The translations under genes and the position numbers were made by a program. A stretch of 64,000 nt of DNA from Pelagomonas calceolata (lineage: Eukaryota > Sar > Pelagophyceae > Pelagomonadales > Pelagomonadaceae). Shown here piece after piece: positions 51,867 to 61,130 of the stretch. The notes under the pieces are model-generated. The model was not told the origin of the DNA. It was given only the letters and a program-made list of their open reading frames with translations, and made no database searches. Location of the stretch: NCBI GenBank assembly GCA_918797485.1, contig CAKKNE010000003.1, positions 5,321,518 through 5,385,517 of the forward strand, given 5' to 3'. Every line of letters starts with the position of its first letter. Position 1 is the stretch's first letter.

Positions 51867-52775
51867 ATGCTCACACCCACAAAAACCGGCCTCTCGACGC
51901 TCGCGCTGGCCGCGAGCTGCGGCGTGCGCTGCCTAGAGGTCCGCACTAGCTGCGGCGTTCGTTCGTCGCGCGCGAGGCGGCGCGTGTCGGCGCGCCGCGC
52001 CGGCGGCGACGGCGCGTGGGCGACGGTGCTCGACCTCGACGTGCCCGGTGCCGGCCGCATCGTGGGCGTCGCGATGCCGCAAGGCGTCGGCGTCGAGCGC
52101 GCGCGCGCGCCGCCAGCCGGGTCGCCGGTCCTCGCCGAGCTGGCGCCGGCCGAAGTCGCGTTTCCCCTCGACAACGCCTTCTCGGAACCTGCCGCGCGCG
52201 ACTTCTGGGGCGGGCGCCTCGCGCTACGGCGCGCGGCCGCGGCGGCCGGCGTCGCCGCCGGCCCGGAGCCCTTGCTTCGATTAGCGACCGGCGCGCCGCG
52301 CGCGCCCCCCGGCGCGGTCGCGTCCGTCTCGCACAAGCGGCCGCTTGCCGTAGCGCTCGCGCGCGCGGCCGAGGCCGCGCCGCGCGCGGGCGGCGTCGGC
52401 GTCGACGTCGAGCGCGCGCGCGAGCCGCGCGCCGGCGCCGCGCGCCTCGCGCGCCGCGTCGTTCGCGCCGACGAGCGCCGCGCCTACGCCTCGCTGCGCG
52501 GCGTCGTCGACGTGCGCGTCCGCGCGGCGCTCTTCTTCTCGCTCAAGGAGGCAGTCTACAAGGCCGTCGCCGGCGACGCGGCCGCGGGCCTCGCGCTACG
52601 CCACATCCGCCTCGGCCCGTTCGTCGACGACGCTTGCGGCGTTCGCGTCGACAACGGCGTGCTGCCCGCCGGCGCCGCTGTCGACGCCAGGTGGCGCGTC
52701 GCGCGGATTCCCGCCGGCGACGACCGCGTTTACTTCCTCTCGACCGCGACGTACCGTCGGGCGCCCGGGGCCTGA
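51867..52775 (+). CDS. 4'-phosphopantetheinyl transferase (Sfp/AcpS superfamily)
   Basis: Transfers phosphopantetheine from CoA to a Ser of acyl/peptidyl carrier proteins. ATG at 51867. The N-terminal ~45 residues are Ser/Arg-rich and could be an organellar leader. Conserved motifs follow in order: PPGAVASVSHKRPLAVAL (substrate His), GVGVDVERAREPR (the G-V-D-V-E magnesium motif) and FFSLKEAVYKAVAG (the F-S-x-K-E-x-x-Y-K catalytic motif). RVYFLSTATY closes the fold. 302 residues, a pseudodimeric Sfp-type length rather than the short AcpS type. It could serve fatty-acid, polyketide or lysine pathways; which one is not shown. Confidence 0.9.
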   Translation: MLTPTKTGLSTLALAASCGVRCLEVRTSCGVRSSRARRRVSARRAGGDGAWATVLDLDVPGAGRIVGVAMPQGVGVERARAPPAGSPVLAELAPAEVAFPLDNAFSEPAARDFWGGRLALRRAAAAAGVAAGPEPLLRLATGAPRAPPGAVASVSHKRPLAVALARAAEAAPRAGGVGVDVERAREPRAGAARLARRVVRADERRAYASLRGVVDVRVRAALFFSLKEAVYKAVAGDAAAGLALRHIRLGPFVDDACGVRVDNGVLPAGAAVDARWRVARIPAGDDRVYFLSTATYRRAPGA

Positions 52776-52997
52776 TGTAATCTATCCTCCTGCTAATTGC
52801 CGCGGGCACCACCCGTTCTCGGGCCTGGCCGGCCCAGGGGGCTCACCCTGCATACGGATTTTCGATAGGTACGATCTGACTGGGGAACGACATAAAAAAT
52901 CAGGACCGAGGGCGTTGGAGCGCTTCGAGGGTTCAAGCATTGGCGGTGTTCACTGGCACAGGTAGATGGCACAGGGGGCCCCGGCCCGCAGGGAGTC

Positions 52998-53115
52998 CAG
53001 GGTGGCAATCCGAGACGAAGTAGCCGGGAGAGACCGGTAACTCTTCCTACTAGGGAGGAATAAATTTCGATTTTCGGAAAGTAGTTATAAGTAATATACA
53101 ACAGACGCGCGCGCG
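52998..53115 (-). mobile_element. Truncated hAT-like element end
   Basis: ~118 bp matching the left end of the element at 59426 (CAGGGTGGCAATCCGAGACG, then AATAAATTTCGATTTTCGGA, CAGACGCGCGCGCGG). No matching right end is found downstream. Confidence 0.75.
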
Positions 53116-53190
53116 GCTCACTGATGATGAAATAGTTATGTCCATTTCAAGTTTTACACCAAAATGACCTGTTTTCGCTCATATATGCAA

Positions 53191-53217
53191 GATTTTCGCT
53201 CTAAGGCGAGCGAAAAT
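53191..53217. repeat. Perfect 10-bp-arm hairpin
   Basis: Arms ATTTTCGCTC and GAGCGAAAAT around a six-base loop, in the AT-rich island. Confidence 0.6.
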
Positions 53218-53330
53218 TTTCAGACACGATCGGAACACATTTCGTTGATAAAAATGGGTCATAACCATGCGCCCCTTTTTGCCGACAAAACCCGATTTCC
53301 CCCCAGCCAGGCAATCGATCAGCAGGCACT

Positions 53331-53461
53331 CTAAGCAGACACATTAGCAAACGCAGGTCCAGTAATATTGCTATCAACATCAGAAGAAGTTTGATAACCT
53401 TGACCAGTAACATAAGTCGAACTTAAAACACTGGCATCCGACTCGGATGAAGTTTTACTAC
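53331..53461 (-). other. AT-rich coding fragment of foreign composition
   Basis: One minus-strand frame is open for ~43 codons to a TAG and encodes a Ser/Thr/Asn-rich C-terminus (SSTYVTGQGYQTSSDVDSNI, then TGPAFANVSA). ~40% GC against ~65% on both sides. No start is visible; it resembles the C-terminal end of a viral or bacterial surface-type protein, but no family is recognised. Confidence 0.3.
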
Positions 53462-53492
53462 TAGCCCCTATCAGCCCCGTACTGCAGTGGGC

Positions 53493-54807
53493 TCAGGACG
53501 GCTCTCGGGACGGATGCGGGTACACCGGCAGCGCTGCCGTGAGCGCCACCGCCAGGGCCTCGACGGGAGCGCGCGCATTCCAGCACCAATGCGTCTGGTC
53601 CATCTGGCCCCGGTCGCCGAAGTTGTGCGAGTATCGCCGATCGGCGAGGAGCAGGTGCGTGTGGACGAACCTCGCGTGCGGTAGGAGCCGGAGAACGACG
53701 TGTTTGGCGACTCGATCCCGCCACGCGCCCGCCGTGTTCAGCGTGGCGAAGTCGCGGAGCCGCGCGCCCCCGACTGTGTGCTGCGGGCTGTGCGTCAGGA
53801 AGACGACGTGGCGCTGGGGACTGCGCGTGCGTAGGTACACGGCGAGGCGCACGAGCGCGGCGGCAAACGTGCATTGGTCCCGGTCCTCTCCAACTCCGTA
53901 GGTCGGCACGTCGGCCCGGAGAAGCGCATAGTACACCTCTCGTTTGTACTTTTTATTGGGCCGTGCCGTCGTTGCGCGCGCCGCGGCGCGCGCGGCCAGG
54001 GCGTCGATTGCGGCGATCGACTCGTTCCACGGTTGGAAGAAGACCTCAGGCGCGAAGATGACGCCGTCCTCTCGACATGTTGTCTTCGAGGCGTTCCAGT
54101 TGTACCACAGGCCGATCTGCACGAGTAGCGTCGCGTTCGGGTGGTTTTGGAGTTTCTGCAGGGAATAATCGAGAACCTCTCCGTCCAACGGCACGACGTG
54201 CAGCGGCACCCCGACGGGTCTCGTCGCATCCGCCTCCGCCGTGCCCGAGCAGCGGAGCGCGTCGTAGTGCCACGACGCGGCCGCGGACAAACCGAGGGCG
54301 ACGCTGTCGCCCATGAAAATAAATTTCCACCGTTGTCGTGCGGCGATTCGCAGCGCGTCGAAGGGGCTCGCGATCCGGCACCTGCGGATGCGAACGCTCG
54401 GCCCGAGAATACCCGCTCGGACCAGACACCGGGACCCGCGGCCGTGCAAGGACGTAGGTCGCCTTGTCCTCTCTCGCGCGTCGTTCGCGATCCGAGTCCG
54501 TCCACTCGCACGGGATCTCGCCGTTGTGCTTCGTGACGCACATCTCCTCGCCGGCCACGAACCGGCTGCACAGATTCGTGGGTTCGAGCGCCGCGGCGTA
54601 GCAGCGGCGAGCGGCCGCAGTCCAGCCGCCCGCCGCAACATCCTCCCACCGTCCCTTGACGTCGTTGCCCCTACACCACGTCGGCGGCGCCTCGCGCCGC
54701 GGCCAAAAGTCGTCGTCGCGGAGAGCAGCGCATGCGTCCGGGTCACAAGTGGGGACCGCTGCTACCAGGAAGCGCCAGGGATAAATTGCGGCGACGCAGG
54801 CCGTCAT
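53493..54807 (-). CDS. SGNH/PC-esterase-like secreted enzyme
   Basis: Likely O-acyl esterase or transferase acting on glycans (TBL/PC-esterase superfamily). ATG at 54805-54807; MTACVAAIYPWRFLVAAVPT is a signal peptide or anchor. A Cys-rich N-terminal part (CDPDACAALRDDDFWP, WCRGNDVKGRW) ends near EWTDSDRERRAREDKATYVL. An intron somewhere in 54375-54465 switches frame; its exact donor is unresolved. The catalytic part has the GDS box WKFIFMGDSVALGLS and, near the end, FGDRGQMDQTHWCWNARAP, with the D-x-x-H pair of the PC-esterase family. Substrate unknown; other glycan-modifying genes in this window support a cell-coat role. Confidence 0.6.
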
Positions 54808-55542
54808 TATTTTTGCAAGATGGGGCTGCCTCGGCGTGAGCATTCCGCCGCGAACGCCTACAGACAGCGTAAATTGCGCTAAACTAAGACCGCATGAGTT
54901 GTCTGTTGCCCCGCGCCAGTCAAGGTCCACCTGCCAAGGCCAGGCCTGGAGATCCTGGATGGGGGGTTGGCCGGGGTTGGAGAATCCGTCCTCAAACTCA
55001 AACCTACGCGTTTCACGCGTCTAAAACTTACACCTAAGCGCAAAACCTGTACGCCTTAATTTTCGGGTTTTGCCAAAAGCAGCAACCGTTTTTCGAGGAG
55101 GAGTCACTATGAATGACTATGAGTGACTGTCGGCATCAGATCAGTCTGATAAAGGATTTAGTCGTATGGATGGGCGGGCGAATGATCACGGCCGACATCG
55201 ACATTGCGGCCGACATGATCCCGTCGTACGAACAAAATGACGGCTCGCTCACGAAATTTGATAAGGGCCCCCACGCTCGGAGCGAGGGCCTATGTGCCCC
55301 TCCCCTACCCCTCTATAAAGCTCCTGGGGTGAATAACCCGTCTAACGGGCACTCACCCGAGTAATAAAGCCAGGCCTGCGGCACCAGGGGCTAATAATCC
55401 CTGGGTCTGGTCCCAGGGGAGTTACTTGCAACCTAGGGCGCCACTAGAGGGCGCCGCGGCATCTGATAAAGTAGAAATCGAGGACGTTCGCAAGAGGGAA
55501 GGCTACCCTCCCCCCTCTGAGTAGCTGCATGTGGAGGTCTCC
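54808..55542. other. Intergenic spacer
   Basis: Mixed composition. The inverted sequence CCAGGGGCTAATAATCCCTGG lies around 55395. An open frame at 55113-55364 has no family resemblance. No gene supported. Confidence 0.4.
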
Positions 55543-57538
55543 TTACCCCGCCCAGGAAGAAGACGACGGCGCGGCGCGGCGGTCCGGCCCGCCGGGCGTG
55601 GCGACCGCGCGGGGCGCAGGCGGCGGCAAGCGAGACGCGTCGGCGGCGCGTGCGAAATCGCGCCAGCACGTTGCGGCGCCACGCGCGGTCGCCACGTCGG
55701 GGTCGGCGGCCAGCGCGGCGGGGCGCGGGCGGCGCGCAGCGTCGCGCGCGAGGCACGCGCGGACGCGCGCGTCGAGCGCGCGCGAGCGGCGCGGTGGCAG
55801 CGGCGGCGCCGCGTCTGCGCGGAGCGCCTGCCACGCCGCGCCGGCGGCGGCGAGCGGCGCCGCCGTCGCGAGTTCGTACGCGGACGCGCCGAGCGCGAAC
55901 ACGTCGACGTGCGACTGGGGCCGATAGTTCGACTGGAAGCACCTGCGCGCGAGACCACGCTGTTCCATGGCCGCAGGAAAACGAGCCATCTCGATCGAAG
56001 CTTCCCGCCGGGCCGCGGCTGACGTCCGCGCCGCACGCACTCGGGCGCGAGGTAGCGCGCGTCGCCTTCGGCGCCGTCGCTCGGTGCGGCGCCGACCGTG
56101 GCAACAGACCCAAAGTCGCCGAGCTTCAGCTGCCCCTGCGCATCGACGAGGACGTTGCCCGGCTTGACGTCGCGGTGGACGTAACCGCGCGCGTGGACGT
56201 GCGCGAGTGCGTCGCCGACGTCGCCAAGCCTGCGCGCGAGACACGACAAGCTCGGGGCGAGCGACGCGATGTCGAATCGGGCGATCCTTCCCGCGCCGCG
56301 CCGGGCAGCTTCCAGAGGTGCGGCGCCTCGGGCGCGTCTCCGTTCCTCGAGACGATCTGCGCGACGCTGCCCAGGGCGCAGAGCTCGAGCTGCGCGTGGA
56401 GGTGGCCGCCCTCCTGCCACGCGAGGTGGAACGCGATCACGTTCGGCGCGCCCCGCAGCGCCCGCAGCGCCTCGCACTCCGCGAGCGCCGCCTCGCGCGC
56501 GCGCCGCGACCGGAACGGGCGCCGCGCGACCTTGATCGCGTAGCGCTCGCCGTCGACCGTCGACGTCGCGGTCCAGACGTCCGAGAACGCGCCGCGGCCG
56601 CACCGGCCGTCGAGGACGAAGTCGCGCGCGAGCCGGACGTCGCGGCGCGGCGCGTCGCTGGCGGCGTGGCGCGTCCGGCGCCGCTTCGGCGGCGCGGGGC
56701 GCGGCGGGCGGGGTTCCTCGGCGGCGTCGTCCGTCGACGCGTCCGACGCGGCGGCCGCCGCCGCGTCGTCGGCGGCCGCGGCCGCGCGGACCCACGCCGG
56801 CCTGTCGTGCGCGTCGAGCGCCGCGTCGACGAGGACCTTGGTCGCGTCGAGCGACGACGCGACGCGCGGGGGCGGCGCGGCGCGCGGCGCGCTCCTCCGC
56901 GCGCGCGCGTCGGCCACCGCGCCCGTCGCTCTCGCATGGGCGCCGGCCTCGGCCGCGGCGCTCACCGCGGCCACCGCCGCCGCGCGGCGGCGCCACGCGG
57001 GCTCGCGCTCGGGCGGCGACGAACGCGGACTCGACGCGGCCGCGGCCGCGTCGCCGAACGCCGCGGGGTCGGGCACCGGCCGGCGCTTCACGGGCGCGTC
57101 GTCGTCGAACTCCGGCGACGCGGCGCCGACCGCCGGCGACCAGTCGAGGCGCGGCTCCTCGCCGCGCGACGGCACGCGGACCGTCTCCGCGCGCGGCGTC
57201 GTGCGCGCCTCCGCCCGCGGCGTCTGCGCTCCCGCCCAGGCTGAGGCTGCGGCCGCCCGCGGCGACGCGGCGGCGGCCTCGTCGGCCGCGCCGTCGAAGT
57301 CGAGGCGCGCCGCGACGCCGCGCGCCGCCGGCGCCCGCGCCGGCGGCCGGCGGCCGGGCCGCTCGCTCCGGCGCGGCGCGCCCACCGCGGGCGCGGGCGG
57401 CGCCGCGGGCGATTCCTCGGCGAAGAGGAACGACGCCACGCGCGAGCTCGGCGCCGGCCGGCGCGCGCTGGCCGGCCCGACGCGAGGCAGGCTTATGCGG
57501 AACTGGCCGCCGAAGGAGAGGCTCTCGGCGCCAGACAT
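55543..57538 (-). CDS. WEE1/MYT1-like cell-cycle kinase
   Basis: Inhibitory CDK kinase family. ATG at 57536-57538 (MSGAESLSFGG). Exon 1 57538-56307, GC-AG intron 56306-56230 (77 nt; the start GCCCGGCG and next exon GCTTGGCG share 6/8), exon 2 56229 to ~56032, GC-AG intron to 55943, exon 3 55942-55543. The N-terminal ~300 residues are Ala/Arg/Pro-rich and probably regulatory. The kinase starts FVLDGRCGRGAFSDVWTA, YAIKVARRPF, then FHLAWQEGGHLHAQLELC (a WEE1-type F/Y-x-x-AW), HRDVKPGNVLV, KLGDFGSVATV, EGDARYLAPEC and FALGASAYEL. The EGDxRYLAPE string is characteristic of WEE1/MYT1. A catalytically complete kinase. MYT1 would carry a membrane segment, and none is seen, favouring WEE1. Confidence 0.82.
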
Positions 57539-58006
57539 GCTGCGTTTTATTATGTCCTCAAATTGGTGTGGTCTAAAACCTACCCCGCAGAGCTGAATGT
57601 GACGCGCGCGCCGGTGCGCTTTAAACATATATATATATATATGTGTAGCCATATAAATACGTGTAGCTATAGTCAATTCGGGTTGCGGGGGCGCGCGCCT
57701 AGAGGGGTGACGGGGGAGCTATCCCCCGCGAGCGTGTACGTAAGCTTGCTGCCGGTCGTAGAAGCGTGCGTCGTCGTCGCCGTGCCCGGGCGCGTTGGTG
57801 AAGTCCGGGTTGCCGCCGACGAGCCTACTTTCCGAAAAAGGACGAGAAGGATCCAACAAAGGTATTTTACGGATATTCATTTCAAGAAGAAATCTGTTGC
57901 ACATGAAGCCTATCACTTGTCACATGGATTTTGTCAGTGAATAGACTGAGTTGATACATTCTCTAGTAGAAAGGCATCTAATGGACGCTCGCGCCCAGGG
58001 GGAGTA

Positions 58007-58204
58007 GAGAGAGAAACCTACTAGCCCTTCCTACCCTAGATATGTATCTCCCACTCTCTAATATTTGAGTCTATACATCGAGTGTCAAAAGCACTACGGT
58101 GTAACAACAGTTCACTATAAAACACTCTCGTAGTCAGGTCTAGCCAGCCCTTGGCTGGTTAGCTAACACCCTGCTACTTTACATAACGCTGCGACATACT
58201 CTTG
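58007..58204 (-). repeat. Dispersed repeat R1, copy 4
   Basis: Inverted relative to the other three copies; its CAAGAGTATGTCGC end abuts the GTACC cluster at 58207-58236. Confidence 0.85.
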
Positions 58205-58206
58205 CT

Positions 58207-58236
58207 AACGGTACCGTACCTCCTACGGTACCGTAA
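58207..58236. promoter_or_regulatory. GTACC motif cluster upstream of the FHA-RING gene
   Basis: ACGGTACCGTACC and CCTACGGTACCGTA, 66-95 bp 5' of the ATG at 58302. Confidence 0.5.
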
Positions 58237-58301
58237 ACAGGTTTGCACCTTTTGCGCGCCGCGCGCCTGGTGGCGCCGGTGGCGCCGCTTGCGTTCGATA
58301 A

Positions 58302-59183
58302 ATGGCGGGAACGACGTTCGCGCTGGTGCCCCAACTCGCGGGCACGCGCCCCCTCATCCGGCTCCCGGCGTCGGGTGAGGTCACGGTCGGACGCAGTGCC
58401 GGGGCCCAAATCCAGCTGAACGCGGCGTTCATCTCGCGGCGACACGCGAGGCTGATCGCCGAGGCGGGTCGCGCCTACGTCGTGCCGCTGTGCCGCGACG
58501 ACAAGCTCGTCACGGTCAACGGCGTGCCGGCGGCGCGCGGCGCGCGCGTCGAGCTGCGGGCCGGCGACGCGGTGAGTTTCGTCAAGGAGGAGGCAGACTT
58601 TGCGTATCGCGTCGAGCGGCGCGCGCCGCCGGCGGCCAACGAGGGCCAGACGGCGTCGGGGACGAAGCGGCCGCGCGCCGCGTCCGACGGCGACGTCGAG
58701 GCCGACTACGAGTGCTGCATCTGCTCGGGCGTCATCGCCGCGTGCCACTGCCTGCCGTGCGGCCACGCGGCCTGCGGCGAGTGCCTCGTCCGGTGGCTCG
58801 CCACGAAGCGCGAGTGTCCGGAGTGCCGCGCGGCCGTGCCGCCGCTCGCGGTCCTCGCGCCCGTCCACATCGTCGACAACGCCATCGAGGCGAGGATCGG
58901 CGCCGTGCGTGCCGCCGAACGCGAGGACTGGGAGGCACGGCGATCGCGCTGGCGTCGGACGCGGCCCGACGGGCCCCTGCGCGCGCCGCCGTCGCCCGCC
59001 GAGCGGGGGCCGCGTCCACGCGCGCCGCCCCCCCGTGCGAGCACCGCGGCGCCGCCGCGCGCGCGGCGCCGCCGCAACGCAATTCCGCCAGTCGCCGACA
59101 TACGCGCTCTCCTCGCGGGTCGGCGCCGCGCAGCCGCCGTGACAGACCTCACCGAACCCGAAATCATTTCAATCGACGACTAA
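58302..59183 (+). CDS. FHA-RING E3 ubiquitin ligase (CHFR/RNF8-like)
   Basis: Single exon, 293 residues, ATG at 58302. Residues ~5-105 form an FHA phosphothreonine-binding domain: GEVTVGRSAGAQIQLNA, FISRRHARL (Ser-Arg-Arg-His core) and LVTVNGVPAARGARVELRAG, then DAVSF. Residues ~135-180 are a C3HC4 RING: CCICSGVIAACHCLPCGHAA followed by CGECLVRWLATKRECPECRA. The C-terminal ~100 residues are Arg/Pro-rich, ending VTDLTEPEIISIDD, which looks like a hydrophobic-plus-acidic SUMO-interacting motif. FHA-RING proteins act in mitotic checkpoints (CHFR) or DNA-damage signalling (RNF8). CHFR's cysteine-rich domain is absent. Physiological role inferred. Confidence 0.85.
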   Translation: MAGTTFALVPQLAGTRPLIRLPASGEVTVGRSAGAQIQLNAAFISRRHARLIAEAGRAYVVPLCRDDKLVTVNGVPAARGARVELRAGDAVSFVKEEADFAYRVERRAPPAANEGQTASGTKRPRAASDGDVEADYECCICSGVIAACHCLPCGHAACGECLVRWLATKRECPECRAAVPPLAVLAPVHIVDNAIEARIGAVRAAEREDWEARRSRWRRTRPDGPLRAPPSPAERGPRPRAPPPRASTAAPPRARRRRNAIPPVADIRALLAGRRRAAAVTDLTEPEIISIDD

Positions 59184-59425
59184 TTAATGTACTTAGCACA
59201 CCAGTGGGGGAACTACTTTCCGCACTGGAGCCTCGCTCGGGGCTGGCTGCCCTCCGTTTTTAAGTTTTTACTTACTAGTAGCTCTTAAGTATCTTCTCCC
59301 TACTCAGTCAAAATGCCAAACTAGAGCATTCGAAATAGCAATAAGGTAACTGCATAGAGTATTCTCAGTCTTGCGCGGTAAAACAAAAGAGGGAACAACA
59401 CGCCGAGGCCCAAACCTCGCGCCGG
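59184..59425. other. Spacer with a repeat fragment
   Basis: 59285-59345 shares a repeat with 22320-22420 (core TTCGAAATAGCAA). No gene. Confidence 0.5.
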
Positions 59426-59854
59426 CAGGGTGGTAATCCGAGACGAAGTAGCCGGGAGAGACCGGTAACTTTTCCTACTAGGGAGGAATAAATTTCGATT
59501 TTCGGAAAGTAGTTATAGTGTTACACAACAGACGCGCGCGCGGTTCATTTGTATAAGAAAGTGCTCGTCGTTTTGGCGTGGTGGCGTTGAATCACCTTGG
59601 AGCGCGGCTCCTCGCCTTTGGTCGTCTCGCGAACGAACGAGGCGGACTTCCGGTCGTCATCCAGCCAGCGCTTCACTATCGGCGTGAAGTCGATCTCGTG
59701 AAGCTCAGGGAGATTCATGGTGTTGAACACAAGATCATCGAAGGACTCCTCCCCTAATTATTTTTTTAATAGAGGCCTAGAGAGCCCTCCCCGGAGTATT
59801 TATTTTCACTTTTGGCACCAGACCGGTAACTTTTTTTTCTCGATTACCACCCTG
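59426..59854 (-). mobile_element. hAT-like element, copy 1
   Basis: 429 bp bounded by terminal inverted repeats CAGGGTGGTAATCCGAGA and TCTCGATTACCACCCTG. The CAGGG start and 8-bp target duplications seen at this locus and at 62.3 kb point to the hAT superfamily. It encodes one small frame (ATG form ~57 residues, MNLPELHEIDFTPIVKRWLD at its start) identical in both copies. Flanks are CGCGCCGG on the left and TACGTGAG on the right, which do not match each other. Non-autonomous. Confidence 0.85.
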
Positions 59855-59914
59855 TACGTGAGCGGAAGACGGATCCGAACCCCCCTTGCGCTATCGACGC
59901 GACGGGCTTGCACG

Positions 59915-60907
59915 TTACTCGAGGTGCGGATTATCGTCGAGGATGCACGGCGGGTAGGGCCCCTCGTGGAGCCAGAGCTGGGAGACCCACTTCTCGGCTT
60001 TCGCGGGCTCGGCGGCGTGGACGGTGCGGTCGTCCGGGCGGCCGCTAAGATGAAACGCGGGAAAGAACAGGAGCGCGTCGCCGGCGACCGGCGCCACGCG
60101 GAGCGGCGGCGGCGCGCCGAGGTCGCGGAAACACGTGGCGCCGCCCTGTGCTTCGTCGCCGTCGCCGCTGAGGTAGACGAGGAGCGTCGCGACGCGCTGG
60201 CCGCCGTCGCCGCCGCGGAGGAGCGACGGCGGCACGGCGTCTTCGTGCCACCTGAACCGCTCGCCGGGCAGGTACCGCGCGAGCTGGAGCTCCTCGAAGT
60301 GCGCGAACGGAACGCCGCGGAACAGCGCGCGCGCGCGCCGCAGCAGGGGCGCGCAGGCGGGCTCGCGGTAGCGGGCGTACCACGTGGTCGACGTCCGCCG
60401 CGGCGCCTCGCCGGCGGCGAAGGTGCCCGCGGCCTTGGGCATCTCGCGGCACCGGCCCGACGCCGTCAGGGCGATGAGCGCGGCGCACTCCTCCGTCGAG
60501 AGGAAGCCCTGGACGCGGTAGACGGGCGGGTCGAGGTGGAGCACGGCGAGGCGCGGGTCGCCGAGATCGACGGGATGCGCCTTGGCGTGCGCCAGGGCCG
60601 CGCCCGCGGTGGCGACGGCCACGGGCGGCGCCTCCAGCGACACCTTCCGCGCCCCGAGGTCCCGCGGCGCGTCCTCGTCCTCGGGCTCCGCCACGGGAAG
60701 GCCCCACTTGTCGAGCGCGGGCCGCGCCGGCGCCGCGCGCGGCGGCGGCCGCGGCCGTTTTCGCCGCGCTTTCGTGGTGCCTGCCTTTTTGGGCGCGCCG
60801 AAGCCCGCGCCGGCCCGGACGCGGCACGACGCGCGGCGCGGCGTTTGGCGCCCCTGGAGGCCGTCGGCCGCGACCAAGGCAGCCGCGAGTAATCGGACGC
60901 CACGCAT
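59915..60907 (-). CDS. Prolyl 4-hydroxylase-type 2OG-Fe(II) oxygenase
   Basis: Hydroxylates peptidyl proline using 2-oxoglutarate and Fe(II). ATG at 60905-60907; MRGVRLLAAALVAADG is a short hydrophobic N-terminus, followed by a Lys/Arg/Pro-rich stretch. The P4H core spans residues ~130-320: VQGFLSTEECAALIAL, ARYLPGERFRWHEDAVPP (the H-x-D iron pair in RWHED), TLLVYLSGDGDEAQGGATCF, and HAAEPAKAEKWVSQLWLHEG with the distal His and the Lys that binds 2-oxoglutarate. All catalytic residues are present. 330 residues. It lies within the segment that appears inverted between the two hAT copies. Confidence 0.88.
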   Translation of the reverse strand: MRGVRLLAAALVAADGLQGRQTPRRASCRVRAGAGFGAPKKAGTTKARRKRPRPPPRAAPARPALDKWGLPVAEPEDEDAPRDLGARKVSLEAPPVAVATAGAALAHAKAHPVDLGDPRLAVLHLDPPVYRVQGFLSTEECAALIALTASGRCREMPKAAGTFAAGEAPRRTSTTWYARYREPACAPLLRRARALFRGVPFAHFEELQLARYLPGERFRWHEDAVPPSLLRGGDGGQRVATLLVYLSGDGDEAQGGATCFRDLGAPPPLRVAPVAGDALLFFPAFHLSGRPDDRTVHAAEPAKAEKWVSQLWLHEGPYPPCILDDNPHLE

Positions 60908-61130
60908 CGTCCTCTTGGTGTGGCGTGTAGCTGCTTGTCTGTCCTGGCCTTGCGGGACGACGCGTCGCGCAGTGGCAAGCAAGACTATATTTTAGCTACC
61001 TGACCGCTGCAGCAGTGCGCACATGCATGCATAGCGAGTGCGGCGCTGGAGCCGCCGTAGCGCTGTGATCGTCCGGGCGAATACGTGACGAGGAAGCTGT
61101 CTGGGCTTGCACGCGTCCATACAAGAGCGT
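60908..61130. other. Divergent promoter spacer
   Basis: Between the prolyl hydroxylase and sulfotransferase starts; contains the 61073-61112 repeat block shared with 3691 and 33061. Confidence 0.5.

Larger units (their letters stand above)
52776..53492. other. Spacer with truncated hAT end and AT-rich island
   Basis: Contains a solo hAT-like end (52998-53115), a hairpin (53191-53217) and an AT-rich minus-strand coding fragment (53331-53460). Confidence 0.5.
57539..58301. other. Divergent spacer with R1 copy and GTACC cluster
   Basis: An (AT)n tract lies at 57627-57643. Bases 57700-57960 contain a minus-strand open fragment with no recognised family. R1 copy 4 and a GTACC cluster precede the FHA-RING gene. 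Confidence 0.5.

Noticed and set aside
57719-57916. 65-residue minus-strand frame near the WEE1-like gene
   Set aside because: Open but with no start context, no family and no repeat support.
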